A stretch of 64,000 nt of DNA from Nodularia sp. LEGE 06071 (GCF_015207755.1 NZ_JADEWH010000010.1:1-64000), one strand, 5' to 3'; shown: positions 36,026-45,837, counted from the stretch's first letter. The notes: a model not told the origin generated them from the letters alone. Translations and numbers: made by a program.

Positions 36026-37468
36026 TTATCCAATAATTTCAGGCTGTGGTTGTGGCAATAAACGCTTCACACTTTGCTGAACAAATCCTGGCAAAAAACC
36101 CATCTGCTGGTTGCGCTGAAAGACGTTTTGCAAAGTTTGCCGCAATTTCTCCAAATTTAAGGCTTTTCCCGAATCTAGGGCTATTTCCTGCTGTTCAAAA
36201 TATTCCACTAAACTTAACCCGGCTACCCTGGTAAGATAAGCTGCACTGACACCCTGCACTACTCCACCAGCAACAAAGGTGACAGCGTTACTTTTCAAAA
36301 CGATGCTCACAGCTTTTGTGGAAAGTTCCACTAAACCCAGTTTCAGCATCAAACTTCCCATTGTTCCGGCGACAGTTTGCGCTTGTTCCCAAGAAAACTT
36401 CTGCTGATAAATATTACCTAAATCCATGACCATCTGAGCATTAATTGCCGCAGTGGCGAGAATATCCAGCGCTGGGACTGGGTTGGCAAAGGCAGCAGCC
36501 GCAGTTATCCATTGATATTGTTCAATAATTGGGGTGGTGCGATCGCGTCTAGTTTCATTTAGCCAGTTTTTCGCTTCGGCTTTCAACACTTTGGCTGTTC
36601 TCAAAGTAGTTGTCCACACCAGTTGCTGTCCTTGCTGTGCCAGAACTTCAGTTAATTTGTGTGTTAACTGCTGGATATCTGGTGCTGGTTGTTCCATCCA
36701 TTCGTGGACATCACCATCAGCTTCATGCTTCCGGACTTTAATCGCAATGGGAGAAGCCGCCGTTGCAACTACATTTTCCGGGATTCGCTGTTTTAATGAC
36801 AGCAAAACACTAGCACGTTCATCGGCTAAATACTGGTCTTGTTTGTTGAAAATTAAAATAGCAGGCTGATTTGCGGCTTTTAATTGCTGTAAGCTTTGAA
36901 ATTCCGAGTCTGTCAAATCACCGTTGGTCAGGAACAGAACAAAATCAGATTCTTGAACTACTGCTAAAACAGCTGCATCTGAATTGTCAGCCGATTCTCG
37001 AAACAAAGGTGGTGTTTCCCAAAAACTGACTTTTGGCTGTGGTTTTTGCCAAATGCTAGATTCCAGGACTTGAATTAAAGTGCTTTTACCCACAGATTTA
37101 CCACCAGTCACAGCCAATTTAATTTCTTGCCTGTCTAATTCCAGCAGCAATTGGGCAACTTGTGATTGTAATGTCTCTAAGGCTATGTGGTTTTCTGCTT
37201 CTATTGCCAGTTGGTTAATTACGGTTTGAGTTGTAGCGATCGCACTTTCCACCATTGCTCGATCTACAACAATACCATCTAGCTGCTCTAAACTATCTTT
37301 CGGGCGATTTTTCTGGAATAACCACAAACCACCACCCACAGCCAAGGCACTAAATAAACCAAATTCACTCAGCTGCACTATGGAATCATGCCAGCTTTGT
37401 AATATCCACAGGGAAAAGGATAGTCCCAATCCTCCCACCAAAATCGGTCGCTGCAACTTCACAACCAT
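36026..37468 (-). CDS. Membrane-associated Era-like GTPase with DUF697-type tail
   Basis: 480 residues. Two hydrophobic stretches at the N-terminus (about 8-24, 36-51) suggest membrane anchoring. The G1 motif GGKSVGKST is at 122-130 and G4 is NKQD near 208. The C-terminal half has helices typical of DUF697 (AINAQMVMDLGNIYQQKFSW; FVAGGVVQGVSAAYLTRVAG). Cellular role is unknown. Widely present in cyanobacteria. Confidence 0.75.
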   Translation of the reverse strand: MVVKLQRPILVGGLGLSFSLWILQSWHDSIVQLSEFGLFSALAVGGGLWLFQKNRPKDSLEQLDGIVVDRAMVESAIATTQTVINQLAIEAENHIALETLQSQVAQLLLELDRQEIKLAVTGGKSVGKSTLIQVLESSIWQKPQPKVSFWETPPLFRESADNSDAAVLAVVQESDFVLFLTNGDLTDSEFQSLQQLKAANQPAILIFNKQDQYLADERASVLLSLKQRIPENVVATAASPIAIKVRKHEADGDVHEWMEQPAPDIQQLTHKLTEVLAQQGQQLVWTTTLRTAKVLKAEAKNWLNETRRDRTTPIIEQYQWITAAAAFANPVPALDILATAAINAQMVMDLGNIYQQKFSWEQAQTVAGTMGSLMLKLGLVELSTKAVSIVLKSNAVTFVAGGVVQGVSAAYLTRVAGLSLVEYFEQQEIALDSGKALNLEKLRQTLQNVFQRNQQMGFLPGFVQQSVKRLLPQPQPEIIG

Positions 37469-37519
37469 GATTCTCCGCGCTTTTTGTCAAGTTCCTCTTT
37501 TAGAATAGATCAAAATAAA

Positions 37520-37555
37520 ACAAAACCCCGAACTTTTAACAGTTCAGGGTTTTAT
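37520..37555 (-). terminator. Terminator of the initiator tRNA gene
   Basis: On the minus strand AAAACCCTGAAC pairs with GTTCGGGGTTTT (37522-37553), followed by T-rich sequence. It lies just downstream of the tRNA 3' end. Confidence 0.75.
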
Positions 37556-37568
37556 CTGATCTTTTATT

Positions 37569-37645
<77 letters not shown>

Positions 37646-37696
37646 TCGTCGCCTCTTGACTTCTATAGTATAACCACAAAGTCACAAATTTGGCAA

Positions 37697-38650
37697 CTAT
37701 AAAAGTGATAATTCTCCAATTACTTCTAAACGCTTGTATTTTCCCAAGGTCATAAACTGCTCACAGAGGCTGTCGGCGGCGCTGGGACTAATCCAACCCA
37801 TCTGTTGGAGCAAGTGGATCGCCACGGCATATTTTGCGCGTTTGGCTCCATCCATGACTTTAATCGTCAATCCCATACCTTCACCGAGTCGGCCAATACA
37901 TTGCACTCCTTCGGCACCAGATTTACTTACGAGTTCCCCTGGAGCTAAACGCATCAGTTCTGTGTCAAATTCCCCAACTCCTGCCACCATAGCTGCATGA
38001 TGAGTCATGGCACGGACAATCCGCTCCATATCCACATTGGTACTAGAGGCTAAGAGCGCATACAAAGATGCCATTTGACTGATTTGCATCAGATAAGTGG
38101 GTGCGCCGCAGTCGTCGTGAGCGCTGAGAAATTCCTCGGCGGGCATTCGCAATAATTCTGCGACTTTGCCCAAAATCAACTGCTGTACTGGATGCTTGCG
38201 ATCCAAGTAGTTGTTTAAAGGCCAATGTCGTTGTTGACAAACAGCTAACATTCCGGCGTGTTTACCAGAGCAATTATATTCCAGGGGGCTTTTTTTCCCT
38301 TCTGGAATCGGACATTGGAGTGCGGTCGGGTCAAGGTCAGCCCGCCAAAGAATATTAAATGCTTGTCTTACCTGTTCGATTGTGCCTTTGTGGGAACTGG
38401 TAATAATGGCTAAATCGCGATCGCTCAGATGATAGCGTTCCAGTGTGCCTGTGGTGGTGACAGCCAGTGCCTGAAATGGTTTAAGTGCTGAACGCACAAA
38501 TGCCGCAGTTTCAGAGTTGCCGGCAACGGATAGCACCCGTCCTCGTTCGTCGCAGACAACAGCCTGGACTATATGCCTGGATTCAATAATTCCTTGCCGC
38601 AACAAGCGGACTTCTAGGGCTGTGGCTTGAGTTCGTTTTCCCATTGTCAT
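37697..38650 (-). CDS. Asparaginase (AnsA/ReAII type)
   Basis: 317 residues; start at 38650 or 38644. SALKPFQALAV, CSGKHAGMLAVC and AHDDCGAPTYL are the catalytic blocks of the Rhizobium-type thermolabile asparaginase family (PF06089), a serine-lysine hydrolase fold unlike E. coli AnsB. It would turn asparagine into aspartate and ammonia in the cytosol. No signal peptide. Confidence 0.88.
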   Translation of the reverse strand: MTMGKRTQATALEVRLLRQGIIESRHIVQAVVCDERGRVLSVAGNSETAAFVRSALKPFQALAVTTTGTLERYHLSDRDLAIITSSHKGTIEQVRQAFNILWRADLDPTALQCPIPEGKKSPLEYNCSGKHAGMLAVCQQRHWPLNNYLDRKHPVQQLILGKVAELLRMPAEEFLSAHDDCGAPTYLMQISQMASLYALLASSTNVDMERIVRAMTHHAAMVAGVGEFDTELMRLAPGELVSKSGAEGVQCIGRLGEGMGLTIKVMDGAKRAKYAVAIHLLQQMGWISPSAADSLCEQFMTLGKYKRLEVIGELSLL

Positions 38651-38741
38651 GGGTTAATATTTATTACCTTTTTTTATTAATTTAATTTCTAGTCATTGGG
38701 AATTAGTAGCTGATCACTAATCGCCAATGACTAATGACGAT

Positions 38742-39242
38742 TTACGACAATTGCCAAACTATAGTACCAATAAGAAACATTCCCGCCAAGCCAGCAGAGG
38801 TAAATTTTAACCTCTGGAGAATCGGTTTGATTTCGTATGACACAATCAGGCGATCGCGCGCGATCACTTCCTGCGGTTTCGTCCACGTTTGACCGTCGTA
38901 CCACCCTGACTCTTCATAAAATACGGTGGGATTGTAGAGGCGATCGCGTACATATAGCCAGCCCAAGAACAACCGTACTAGTACCAAAATTACCCCTACA
39001 CTCGCGACCGCTGCACCACAGAGGGTAAAGTGGACGAGTTGCTTGTGTGGGGGAAAACTAGCTGCTGCTATGGGACCCGCTACCAGCCACGACAAACTCC
39101 AAATCCAAAGCATTTTTGTGATGTACTCTCGCCAATTTAAGATGCAATCACAAAATAGCCAGGATGTTTTTAACTCTTCGTATTCATTGAGCGGTTGTTG
39201 GTCTGTCGGAACTGGACAATGGTCAACCGAAGGCCTGATCAT
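38742..39242 (-). CDS. CGLD27 family protein (DUF1230)
   Basis: 166 residues. PVPTDQQPLNEYEELKTSWL and the segment ESGWYDGQTWTKPQEVIARD are typical of the CGLD27 family conserved in cyanobacteria, algae and plants. Two membrane helices near 47-62 and 73-96, and a third at the C-terminus. Plant homologues are in chloroplasts and linked to iron/photosynthesis; exact role unknown. Its ATG overlaps the rsfS stop by 4 bp. Confidence 0.9.
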   Translation of the reverse strand: MIRPSVDHCPVPTDQQPLNEYEELKTSWLFCDCILNWREYITKMLWIWSLSWLVAGPIAAASFPPHKQLVHFTLCGAAVASVGVILVLVRLFLGWLYVRDRLYNPTVFYEESGWYDGQTWTKPQEVIARDRLIVSYEIKPILQRLKFTSAGLAGMFLIGTIVWQLS

Positions 39243-39700
39243 TTTGGCTTACCCCCGCCCTCATCAGAATTTGCCAGAGAAATGCGTTCTGCATGAACCC
39301 AGAATGCTTCTAAATTATAAAATTCTCTTTCTGTTGGCATCATGATGTGAACAATCACTTCGCCATAATCTAGCAGTACCCAACTACCATCGGCTTTTCC
39401 TTCGGTTTGAAAGGGTCGTCGTTGCCAATCTATTTGTACCTTAGCTTCAATTGATTCGGCGATCGCCCTGACTTGCACCCTAGAGTAGCCGGTCATGATC
39501 ACAAAGTAATCTGCCAGATAAGATACATCTGCTACCCTCAGCACTAAGATGTCATCCGCTTTGCGGTCTGAAGCTGCTTCGGCTACAGTCAAAGCTAAAT
39601 AATCACTCACCTCTTTGGTTTTAGCCTCTAGTCCTCTGAGTGCATTTTTGATCTCCGAGACAGACTGTAATGGGAAATTTCCTTGGAAATAATCAGACAT
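39239..39700 (-). CDS. rsfS: Ribosomal silencing factor RsfS
   Basis: 153 residues. DDILVLRVADVSYLADYFVI and MTGYSRVQVRAIAESIE, followed by GSWVLLDYGEVIVHIM, match RsfS (formerly Iojap). It binds L14 of the 50S subunit to stop subunit joining in starvation. Translationally coupled to the CGLD27 gene. Confidence 0.95.
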   Translation of the reverse strand: MSDYFQGNFPLQSVSEIKNALRGLEAKTKEVSDYLALTVAEAASDRKADDILVLRVADVSYLADYFVIMTGYSRVQVRAIAESIEAKVQIDWQRRPFQTEGKADGSWVLLDYGEVIVHIMMPTEREFYNLEAFWVHAERISLANSDEGGGKPK

Positions 39701-40008
39701 TAAACCTCAGGTGTTTTATCCCTTGTGTGACAATTTTCCCCAATCACTGGCTTGCAAACCCAAAAATTGAATCGCAAGTGTATGTGTTGGTTTTTTTGAA
39801 TACTAACAAAAAAACAGCTGTCTATGGGGTGGGATCAAAAGTAATAACGGATAATATATTTGCTGAGACATTCCTCTATCCCAGCCGCCTCATCCTAAAT
39901 ATTCATATTTGAGACTCTCCGGCCTCAAGGCTAGGAGATGCTGAAGACTTATCAGTCTGATGATTCCACAGATAATTTTGGAGAACAGTAGCATTCAGGA
40001 CCTATTGG
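39701..40008. other. Spacer upstream of rsfS
   Basis: 308 bp with no gene seen. A short plus-strand frame across it has no RBS or family. A GC inverted repeat (GAGACTCTCCGGCCTCAAGG region, 39910-39935) may mark the 3' end of the next minus-strand gene. Confidence 0.4.
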
Positions 40009-41280
40009 TCATACTTCCTGCTTTGTCACTACTTGAGACTCCATTCCTTGACGATTTGCGATCACTGAATAAAATAAATCTTCATATTGATTTAAGGCTT
40101 GCTCAAAGGCATACTGCTCCATAGCATAATGACGACTATGAACACCTAAATCTTTGACTTTTTCGGGGTGCTTGTACAAGTCTAAAATAGCTGCTGATAA
40201 AGCATTAGAGTCTTCTGGACTCACAATAACTCCCCCACCACTTTGTCTGACAGCTTTTGCGGCTGTGCCATTTTCGGGTACAGATGCAACCAATGCCCGA
40301 CCACTGGCAAGTAGCAATTGAATTTTCGATGGCATATTGAAAGACACCACATTTTTCTTCTGCACTACCAAACCAACATCTGCTGCTGCTAACATTTCTG
40401 GCAACTGTTTGCGCGGTTGAAGTGGCAACAGCAAGACGTTATCTGCGCCGCAGTTTAAACAATACTTTTGTAATCGCTGCAAACCTTTAGCTTCACCCAC
40501 AATCACAAAGGCGATATCTGGAACGTGGCGCAATTCAGAAGCTGCTTTCACAACTGTTTCTAAGCCTTGTGTCAGTCCAATGTTCCCAGAATATAGCACG
40601 ACAAATTTGCCATTCAGATTATGTGCCGCCCGAAAAGGATTATTTTTTTTGGCAGAGGGGCGAATAAAATTCACATCAACCCAGTTAGGAATTTGCTCGA
40701 TTTTCTCAGGTGCTACACCCTTAGATATCAAATTTTCGACAAATCCATCGGCAATCACGCTAATTTTTGAGGCTGTGTGATAAGCAAATTTTTCTAATGC
40801 GGCAAATATTTTGATCAGTAATTTATTTTTGAGCAGTCCGACATGAATCGCTGCTTCGGGTAAAATATCTTGAAGATTTAAGACCACAGGACAGGCGCGT
40901 AACCATCCTAAAAGGGCTGCGGGGACACAAACAGGTAGTGATGGCGATGTTGAGAGAATCACATCTGGTCGCCAGCCGCACAGGGCAGGTAAAAAACTAG
41001 TGACCACAAAACTAGCATCGAACAATATTCGATCTAAGAGTTTGGGTTGTGGACGAATCCATATATAACTGCGTTGGATTTGAACATTGTTTTTGTATTC
41101 ATTCAAATACCACTTACCCTGGTAATCCTTGTAAACTTGACGTTCAGGATAGTTGGGCATAGCGGTGATCACGCGCACTTGATGCCCACGCTTGGCCAGT
41201 CCCTCGGCTAATTCTGTCATCAGTGGGGCGATGCCAATTGGTTCTGGATAGTAGTTATAGGAGTAAATTAAAATACGCAT
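40009..41280 (-). CDS. Glycosyltransferase family 4, WcaI-like
   Basis: 423 residues. GT-B fold: RILIYSYNYYPEPIGIAPLM at the N-terminus, and FVVLYSGNIGLTQGLETVVK and MPSKIQLLLASGRALVASVP in the C-terminal nucleotide-sugar domain. The N-terminal motif is like that of WcaI, a colanic-acid fucosyltransferase. In this strain it likely acts in exopolysaccharide or heterocyst envelope synthesis; a polyisoprenyl sugar transferase lies at 44004. Cytoplasmic, membrane-associated. Confidence 0.82.
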   Translation of the reverse strand: MRILIYSYNYYPEPIGIAPLMTELAEGLAKRGHQVRVITAMPNYPERQVYKDYQGKWYLNEYKNNVQIQRSYIWIRPQPKLLDRILFDASFVVTSFLPALCGWRPDVILSTSPSLPVCVPAALLGWLRACPVVLNLQDILPEAAIHVGLLKNKLLIKIFAALEKFAYHTASKISVIADGFVENLISKGVAPEKIEQIPNWVDVNFIRPSAKKNNPFRAAHNLNGKFVVLYSGNIGLTQGLETVVKAASELRHVPDIAFVIVGEAKGLQRLQKYCLNCGADNVLLLPLQPRKQLPEMLAAADVGLVVQKKNVVSFNMPSKIQLLLASGRALVASVPENGTAAKAVRQSGGGVIVSPEDSNALSAAILDLYKHPEKVKDLGVHSRHYAMEQYAFEQALNQYEDLFYSVIANRQGMESQVVTKQEV

Positions 41281-42122
41281 AAAAATTTATTCAGAAGTCT
41301 CCTGGGTCTTGCGGTTAATGAGAATACTCGTGGGAAATAGTAATTTTCTCACTTTGATGCTGCTATATTTAATTCTCTCTTCAGAGTTTCTCTAATAACA
41401 GGGGTTTTCATTGAAGATTCAGTAAATTTTGTATCAGCTACTTAAGTACCATCAATAGTTGTGTTTTTTGTTGCTTCAGACCTGGTATAGAATGTATGCT
41501 TTCGCTGTTTGTGGCAGTTTTTGTCTAAGTATTATACTTGCTAATGATGTGTCAAATACATTTTGAGCAATAATTCACAGAAATTTATGAGGAGTATAAA
41601 AATATAGTGTATGCTTTTAACCTGATTTTTATTGCTATGTTGAACATCCAAAAAATTTCTGTTAATGAAGGAGTTACGAACATTCTTGCTCTAAGGTCTG
41701 GAAATTGCATAGGTAAATTTTAGAATCAGTAAGTATATACGTATAATTTTAGTTAAGTTGGCATAAATTTACGACTTGATCTGAAGTATAATAAGTCCTG
41801 CGGCGAGACTAGGGCTGTTTTTATTAATGGTGTATTTTCCTCGGTTGCAGGATAGATGGCAAAAAGCTATGAAGTTTTTGTAAACAATACGGATGGCGTT
41901 AAACAAAGCTGCGGCGATCGCTTTTAGCGGGCGCTCCGCGCCATCGCCGCAGGCGGGGCTTAGTCCATCGCTCCACAGAGATCCACGGCAATACCACCAC
42001 GATCATGAGTTGCAATTGCCAAGGGGAAGTTTTCCCAAGGAGTGAGGCAAATCATCACTGAAATAGCTATACTGCAAAGTGATACCCTCACTATATACTG
42101 AAGTTTTCTAGGGCTGGATTTT
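41281..42122. other. Long spacer with a palindromic repeat
   Basis: 842 bp without a gene. It is AT-rich to 41880, then holds a GC-rich palindromic cluster at 41912-41973: GGCGATCGC, GCGGGCGCTCCGCGCC and GGCGGGGCTTAGTCCATCGC, a variant of the repeat at 15286 and 54141. Confidence 0.6.
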
Positions 42123-42767
42123 ATGACATCCTATGCAACCTCCTTTGCCAAGGCGGAAATGAGTGAACTCCGGCGGTTAAAAGGCTTATTACCGCCAGAA
42201 TTGCAGAGCTGGGTCACGGTTGAAGGTACGACCGAGGTTAATCCACCTATGATCCGTTGCGAAGAAATTGGTAAAGACCAAGTAGAAATTCAAATTGACT
42301 TGGTGAAATGGGATGCTCTGGCAATGGATCAGCGTAATCTGCTGTTCTGGCATGAAGTTGCTCGCATTCAAAATGATACTATTCCCAAAGATGGCTGGGA
42401 AATGGCAGCATTGGCCATTGGTTTAGGTGGTGCTGTCGGCGAATTGTGGGTACAGGATGGATTATTGCTGGTATTAGCTTTGGCTTTATGTGGTGTTTCT
42501 GGTTGGCGATTGTATCAAAAGAATAATGGAGAAAAGCAAATCAGAGAATTGCTAGTGGCTGATGAGAAAGCGATCGCTCTCGCAACTCGCTTTGGTTATA
42601 GTCTCCCTAACGCCTATAAGAGTCTGGGTAGTGCCTTAAAAACTATGATTGATAATACACCTAGCAAACGCCAACGGTCTCGCTACGAAGCACGACTTTC
42701 TGCCCTGAAACGCAGTGCCAACAAAGCCAAAGCTAAATCTAGAACTACAGATGAAACTGGACTGTAG
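42123..42767 (+). CDS. DUF3318 family cyanobacterial protein
   Basis: 214 residues. SELRRLKGLLPPELQSWVTV and LLFWHEVARIQNDTIPKDGW are typical of DUF3318. Hydrophobic stretch at about 96-125 (two short helices) and a basic C-terminus (KRSANKAKAKS). Function unknown. Single gene. Confidence 0.82.
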   Translation: MTSYATSFAKAEMSELRRLKGLLPPELQSWVTVEGTTEVNPPMIRCEEIGKDQVEIQIDLVKWDALAMDQRNLLFWHEVARIQNDTIPKDGWEMAALAIGLGGAVGELWVQDGLLLVLALALCGVSGWRLYQKNNGEKQIRELLVADEKAIALATRFGYSLPNAYKSLGSALKTMIDNTPSKRQRSRYEARLSALKRSANKAKAKSRTTDETGL

Positions 42768-42998
42768 AATGCACTCAGTCGGTGGGGTGGGTATTTGCCA
42801 CCCCCAAAAAATATTTAATTACTTTTAAACAAGTTGAGACTGTCGCTTCAGCTAGAAAGCGCTAAATCCTCGGAAAATTAGTCCAGAACTCGCTATTGGT
42901 TCTGGAAATTTTGTGGTTTCTACAAAGCCTTGCCACTGATCACCACTGGCTCAAAAGGAGTCAAGATAGGTAGGAATCAAAGGTGAAAGTCTTGTTGA

Positions 42999-43796
42999 TT
43001 ACAGTTGATTTAACATTTTATGAGTTTGAGGTATGACTCGCACCTGTGGAACAAACTGCTTCATTAAAGCTTGCCACATCAAGACTTGTTCGGGCGCAGG
43101 TGCGAGTACAGGTGTTTCAGTCAGTTGTTGAGAGGCTGGTAAAGGTGTCACAGGTTGTAAAAAAACGGGGATATCTGGGCTGATATCTGCCACCATTACT
43201 GCTGCACGTTCCAACTCGGCGGGATCTGTATGGTCAGAAATAATTATCTTGACAAAAACTTCTAAACGTGCTTCTAAACATAATTGTAAAAAGTTTGTAT
43301 GTTCTTGCCAGAGGCTTTCACCACTCACACTAGGTAGTTTTAAATCCATGCCCACAGAGTCGAGATAGGGTAAAATCATTGCCAGCTGTTCTGGGCGATG
43401 TCCGCCGGATTCTAGATATATGGGTAAGTTGGTAAGCGATCGCACTTGGGGCAGAAATTCCTTTAAGAAAGCTGCATGAAGAAGGGGTTCGCCGCCAGTT
43501 AAGCTAATGCTATCGTGTAGACAAGGTAGATTTTGCCTTTCAACCCATTGGATTAAGATGGGTAGTGGGACAGGATTAGAGTGGATTTCAAAGTCGCGCA
43601 ATCCAGGCGATCGCTCTATCCGACAAGTAGCCGGTGCATCCCAAGTGTGGGCGCTATCGCAAAAGTGGCAGCGCAAGTCACAAAAGGCGAAACGAATAAA
43701 AAGTTGACGTGTCCCGACATTCAGTCCTTCCCCTTGAATAGCAGAAAAGACCTCAATCAGGCGTGCTGTAGGTTGAACCGTAGTTTTAACAGTCAT
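42999..43796 (-). CDS. queE: 7-carboxy-7-deazaguanine synthase QueE
   Basis: 265 residues. Radical SAM cysteines C39, C43 and C46 (FCDLRCHFCDSAH), with IQGEGLNVGTRQLFIRF ahead and SLTGGEPLLH after. Converts 6-carboxytetrahydropterin to 7-carboxy-7-deazaguanine for queuosine. The other queuosine genes are not in the window. Confidence 0.93.
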   Translation of the reverse strand: MTVKTTVQPTARLIEVFSAIQGEGLNVGTRQLFIRFAFCDLRCHFCDSAHTWDAPATCRIERSPGLRDFEIHSNPVPLPILIQWVERQNLPCLHDSISLTGGEPLLHAAFLKEFLPQVRSLTNLPIYLESGGHRPEQLAMILPYLDSVGMDLKLPSVSGESLWQEHTNFLQLCLEARLEVFVKIIISDHTDPAELERAAVMVADISPDIPVFLQPVTPLPASQQLTETPVLAPAPEQVLMWQALMKQFVPQVRVIPQTHKMLNQL

Positions 43797-44003
43797 GGGA
43801 TAGTAGCAACGCGATCGCGCTGCCTCGGCACAAAAAAGGGGGTATTTTTTTACTTCTTGTTCTATTGTGAATCGTCGCTGGCAATCTCCGCTCCTATCCT
43901 CAATAACTAACTATTAGTGTTTATGCCTACTCAGGAACTGTCACCTCAGTCAGAAGTTAAGTAAATTCCCAGAATAAAATAATTTTTTGCAGTTTAAATT
44001 CAC

Positions 44004-45053
44004 ATGGCAACGAAAGTGCAGAGCTTCATGACTAGCCAACCCATACAGGAAGACTTTCCAGTCACTTCCTTCCAGGAAACTGTAATAGTACAGGTATCAG
44101 CCCGCTTAAGCGTGCTTGAGGCAGTAAGTTTTAAGCAGACCTGCCAAGATTTAACTCAAGAAAATACACCTCCCAAGCAAATTATTATTGATTTTCACCA
44201 AACTACTTTTATGGATAGTAGTGGTTTGGGTTCCCTGGTAAGTAATTTTAAAAATGCCCAGGAAAAAGGCATTGCCTTGATTTTGCGGAATGTTACCCCT
44301 CAAGTGATGGCAGTGCTAAACCTTACAGGATTAGATGAAGTTTTCCCTATTGAGTCTAGCAGCGAAAGGTCGCCAAGAGAAACTAACAAACCTATAGATA
44401 TCCAAAAAAGTAATTCTCGCAAAGTAGAGCAACTACCAACCACTCATTCCTCTGTAGCATCTTGGATGAAACGGTTGATAGACATTGTGGGCGCAATCGT
44501 AGGTTTGGTAATTACAGGATTTTTATTGATTCCCATTGTGGTGGCTATCCAAATTGATGATCCTGGTCCCATTTTCTTTGGTCAAATTCGCTGTGGTTGG
44601 ATGGGAAAACGGTTTAAGATTTGGAAATTTCGTTCTATGTGTGTCGATGCAGAAGCGAAAAAATCCCAAGTAAAAAATCAAGTCCAAGGTGCTTTTTTCA
44701 AGAACGAAAAAGATCCCAGAGTGACCAGGGTAGGGCGGTTTTTGCGCCGAACCAGCTTGGATGAATTACCACAATTTTGGAACGTCCTCAAAGGAGATAT
44801 GAGCTTAGTGGGTACTAGACCACCCACCCCTGATGAAGTCGAACGCTATGAAGTACCGGAATGGCAACGTTTAGACGTTAAACCCGGTATGACTGGAGAA
44901 TGGCAAGTCAATGGCCGGTCTAAGGTACGCTGTTTTGAAGATGTAATTCGCCTAGATTTGGAGTATCAAAAAAATTGGAGTTTACTATATGATTTGAAAT
45001 TAATTTGCAAAACTGTAGCAATTCTATTTCATAAAAATAGTGGTGCTGTTTAG
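44004..45053 (+). CDS. STAS domain fused to a bacterial sugar transferase
   Basis: 349 residues. Residues 20-120 are a STAS/anti-sigma-antagonist domain: IIIDFHQTTFMDSSGLGSLV carries the usual DSSGLG helix. Residues 150-349 are a polyisoprenyl-phosphate hexose-1-phosphate transferase: one membrane segment (LIDIVGAIVGLVITGFLLIP), then DDPGPIFFGQIRCGWMGKRF, KIWKFRSMCVDAEAK, RRTSLDELPQFWNVLKGDMS and VGTRPPTPDEV. It would attach the first sugar in exopolysaccharide synthesis; the STAS part may sense or regulate. A terminator follows. Confidence 0.88.
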   Translation: MATKVQSFMTSQPIQEDFPVTSFQETVIVQVSARLSVLEAVSFKQTCQDLTQENTPPKQIIIDFHQTTFMDSSGLGSLVSNFKNAQEKGIALILRNVTPQVMAVLNLTGLDEVFPIESSSERSPRETNKPIDIQKSNSRKVEQLPTTHSSVASWMKRLIDIVGAIVGLVITGFLLIPIVVAIQIDDPGPIFFGQIRCGWMGKRFKIWKFRSMCVDAEAKKSQVKNQVQGAFFKNEKDPRVTRVGRFLRRTSLDELPQFWNVLKGDMSLVGTRPPTPDEVERYEVPEWQRLDVKPGMTGEWQVNGRSKVRCFEDVIRLDLEYQKNWSLLYDLKLICKTVAILFHKNSGAV

Positions 45054-45107
45054 TTCATTAGTTTAATTTCTAATTTGTTAGTACACTGCCGTCTAATTTT
45101 ATCTTTG

Positions 45108-45148
45108 GCAATGCCTAAGCTTTCTATAAGTTTGGGTATTGCTTTTTT
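45108..45148 (+). terminator. Terminator after the STAS-sugar transferase gene
   Basis: GCAATGCCTAAGCTT pairs, with a G-T and a mismatch, to AAGTTTGGGTATTGC (45108-45122 with 45128-45142), followed by TTTTTT. Confidence 0.85.
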
Positions 45149-45206
45149 AGGCTTAATTTATGAAGGCATTATTGTGAAAACAAAAGCACTAAAATTATAA
45201 CATTTA

Positions 45207-45407
45207 TTAGTCATAATGATATTTACAGGACAAAATAATTAATAAATTTGCTTCTACTTTGTAAACTAATCGATGTTCATCTGAAATACGCCTTGACCAG
45301 TAACCTTGTAGTTTATATTTCAAAGCTTCTGGCTTGCCTATTCCTGAAAAAGCATCTCTTTGTATATATTTAATTAATCCCAATATTTTTTTAGAAGTTA
45401 TTTTATC
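45207..45407 (-). pseudogene. Remnant of a Txe/YoeB toxin gene (3' part)
   Basis: From 45407 down, the minus strand reads without a start: IGKPEALKYKLQGYWSRRIS then DEHRLVYKVEANLLIILSCK, ending YHYD and a stop at 45207. This is the C-terminal two thirds of YoeB-type mRNA interferases, with the conserved GYWSRRI-DEHRLVY core. The N-terminal third is missing; the sequence joins directly to a truncated PIN gene. Confidence 0.8.
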
Positions 45408-45595
45408 TTATGAAGTAATCCTAAATGTTTCTTAATTTTCCCCAATTCGAGCTTATTAATAGCACCATAATATAATTCAGCTTGAGTAATGGCACTAACA
45501 GCTAATTGATTTATCCCAATACAACGAAGCTCATAGATAACCCTAGAGTCATTCTTATAAAACTCTATAAGAATATTTGTATCACATAAAATCAT
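45398..45595 (-). CDS. PIN-domain toxin (VapC-like), truncated
   Basis: 65 residues: MILCDTNILIEFYKNDSRVI with the first catalytic Asp (D5) and the AITQAELYYGA block with the conserved Glu. PIN toxins are usually 130-140 residues; this one stops at KHLGLLHKIK, where YoeB-derived DNA begins. The later Asp residues of the active site are gone, so it should be inactive. Its ATG overlaps the antitoxin stop (ATGA). Confidence 0.7.
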   Translation of the reverse strand: MILCDTNILIEFYKNDSRVIYELRCIGINQLAVSAITQAELYYGAINKLELGKIKKHLGLLHKIK

Positions 45596-45813
45596 TTAAC
45601 ATTTTCTCGCCATGCTTCTTGACGAATCGACTCAATAGTAACATTTCTATTTTCCCACAGCCCCGCCAAAGAAAAAAAATCTGGCTCATCATCAGATATA
45701 GTCGCCTTATCTTCCATTACTTCTACAGAGTTAACAAAATCTAAACTAGAAAGAATCTTCGATAGCATCTCTGCTTTTTCCTTATCAGCCACTCGGACTA
45801 TTAATTGTTCCAT
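45592..45813 (-). CDS. Antitoxin partner of the truncated PIN gene
   Basis: 73 residues from MEQLIVRVADKEKAEMLSKI at 45813; the earlier start at 45837 adds 8 residues. A small acidic protein with SLAGLWENRNVTIESIRQ near the C-terminus, a pattern seen in cyanobacterial antitoxin-like proteins before PIN toxins. The 4-bp overlap with the PIN gene supports pairing. It looks intact. Confidence 0.65.
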   Translation of the reverse strand: MEQLIVRVADKEKAEMLSKILSSLDFVNSVEVMEDKATISDDEPDFFSLAGLWENRNVTIESIRQEAWRENVK

Positions 45814-45837
45814 AGCATAATGACTCTTAATATTCAT

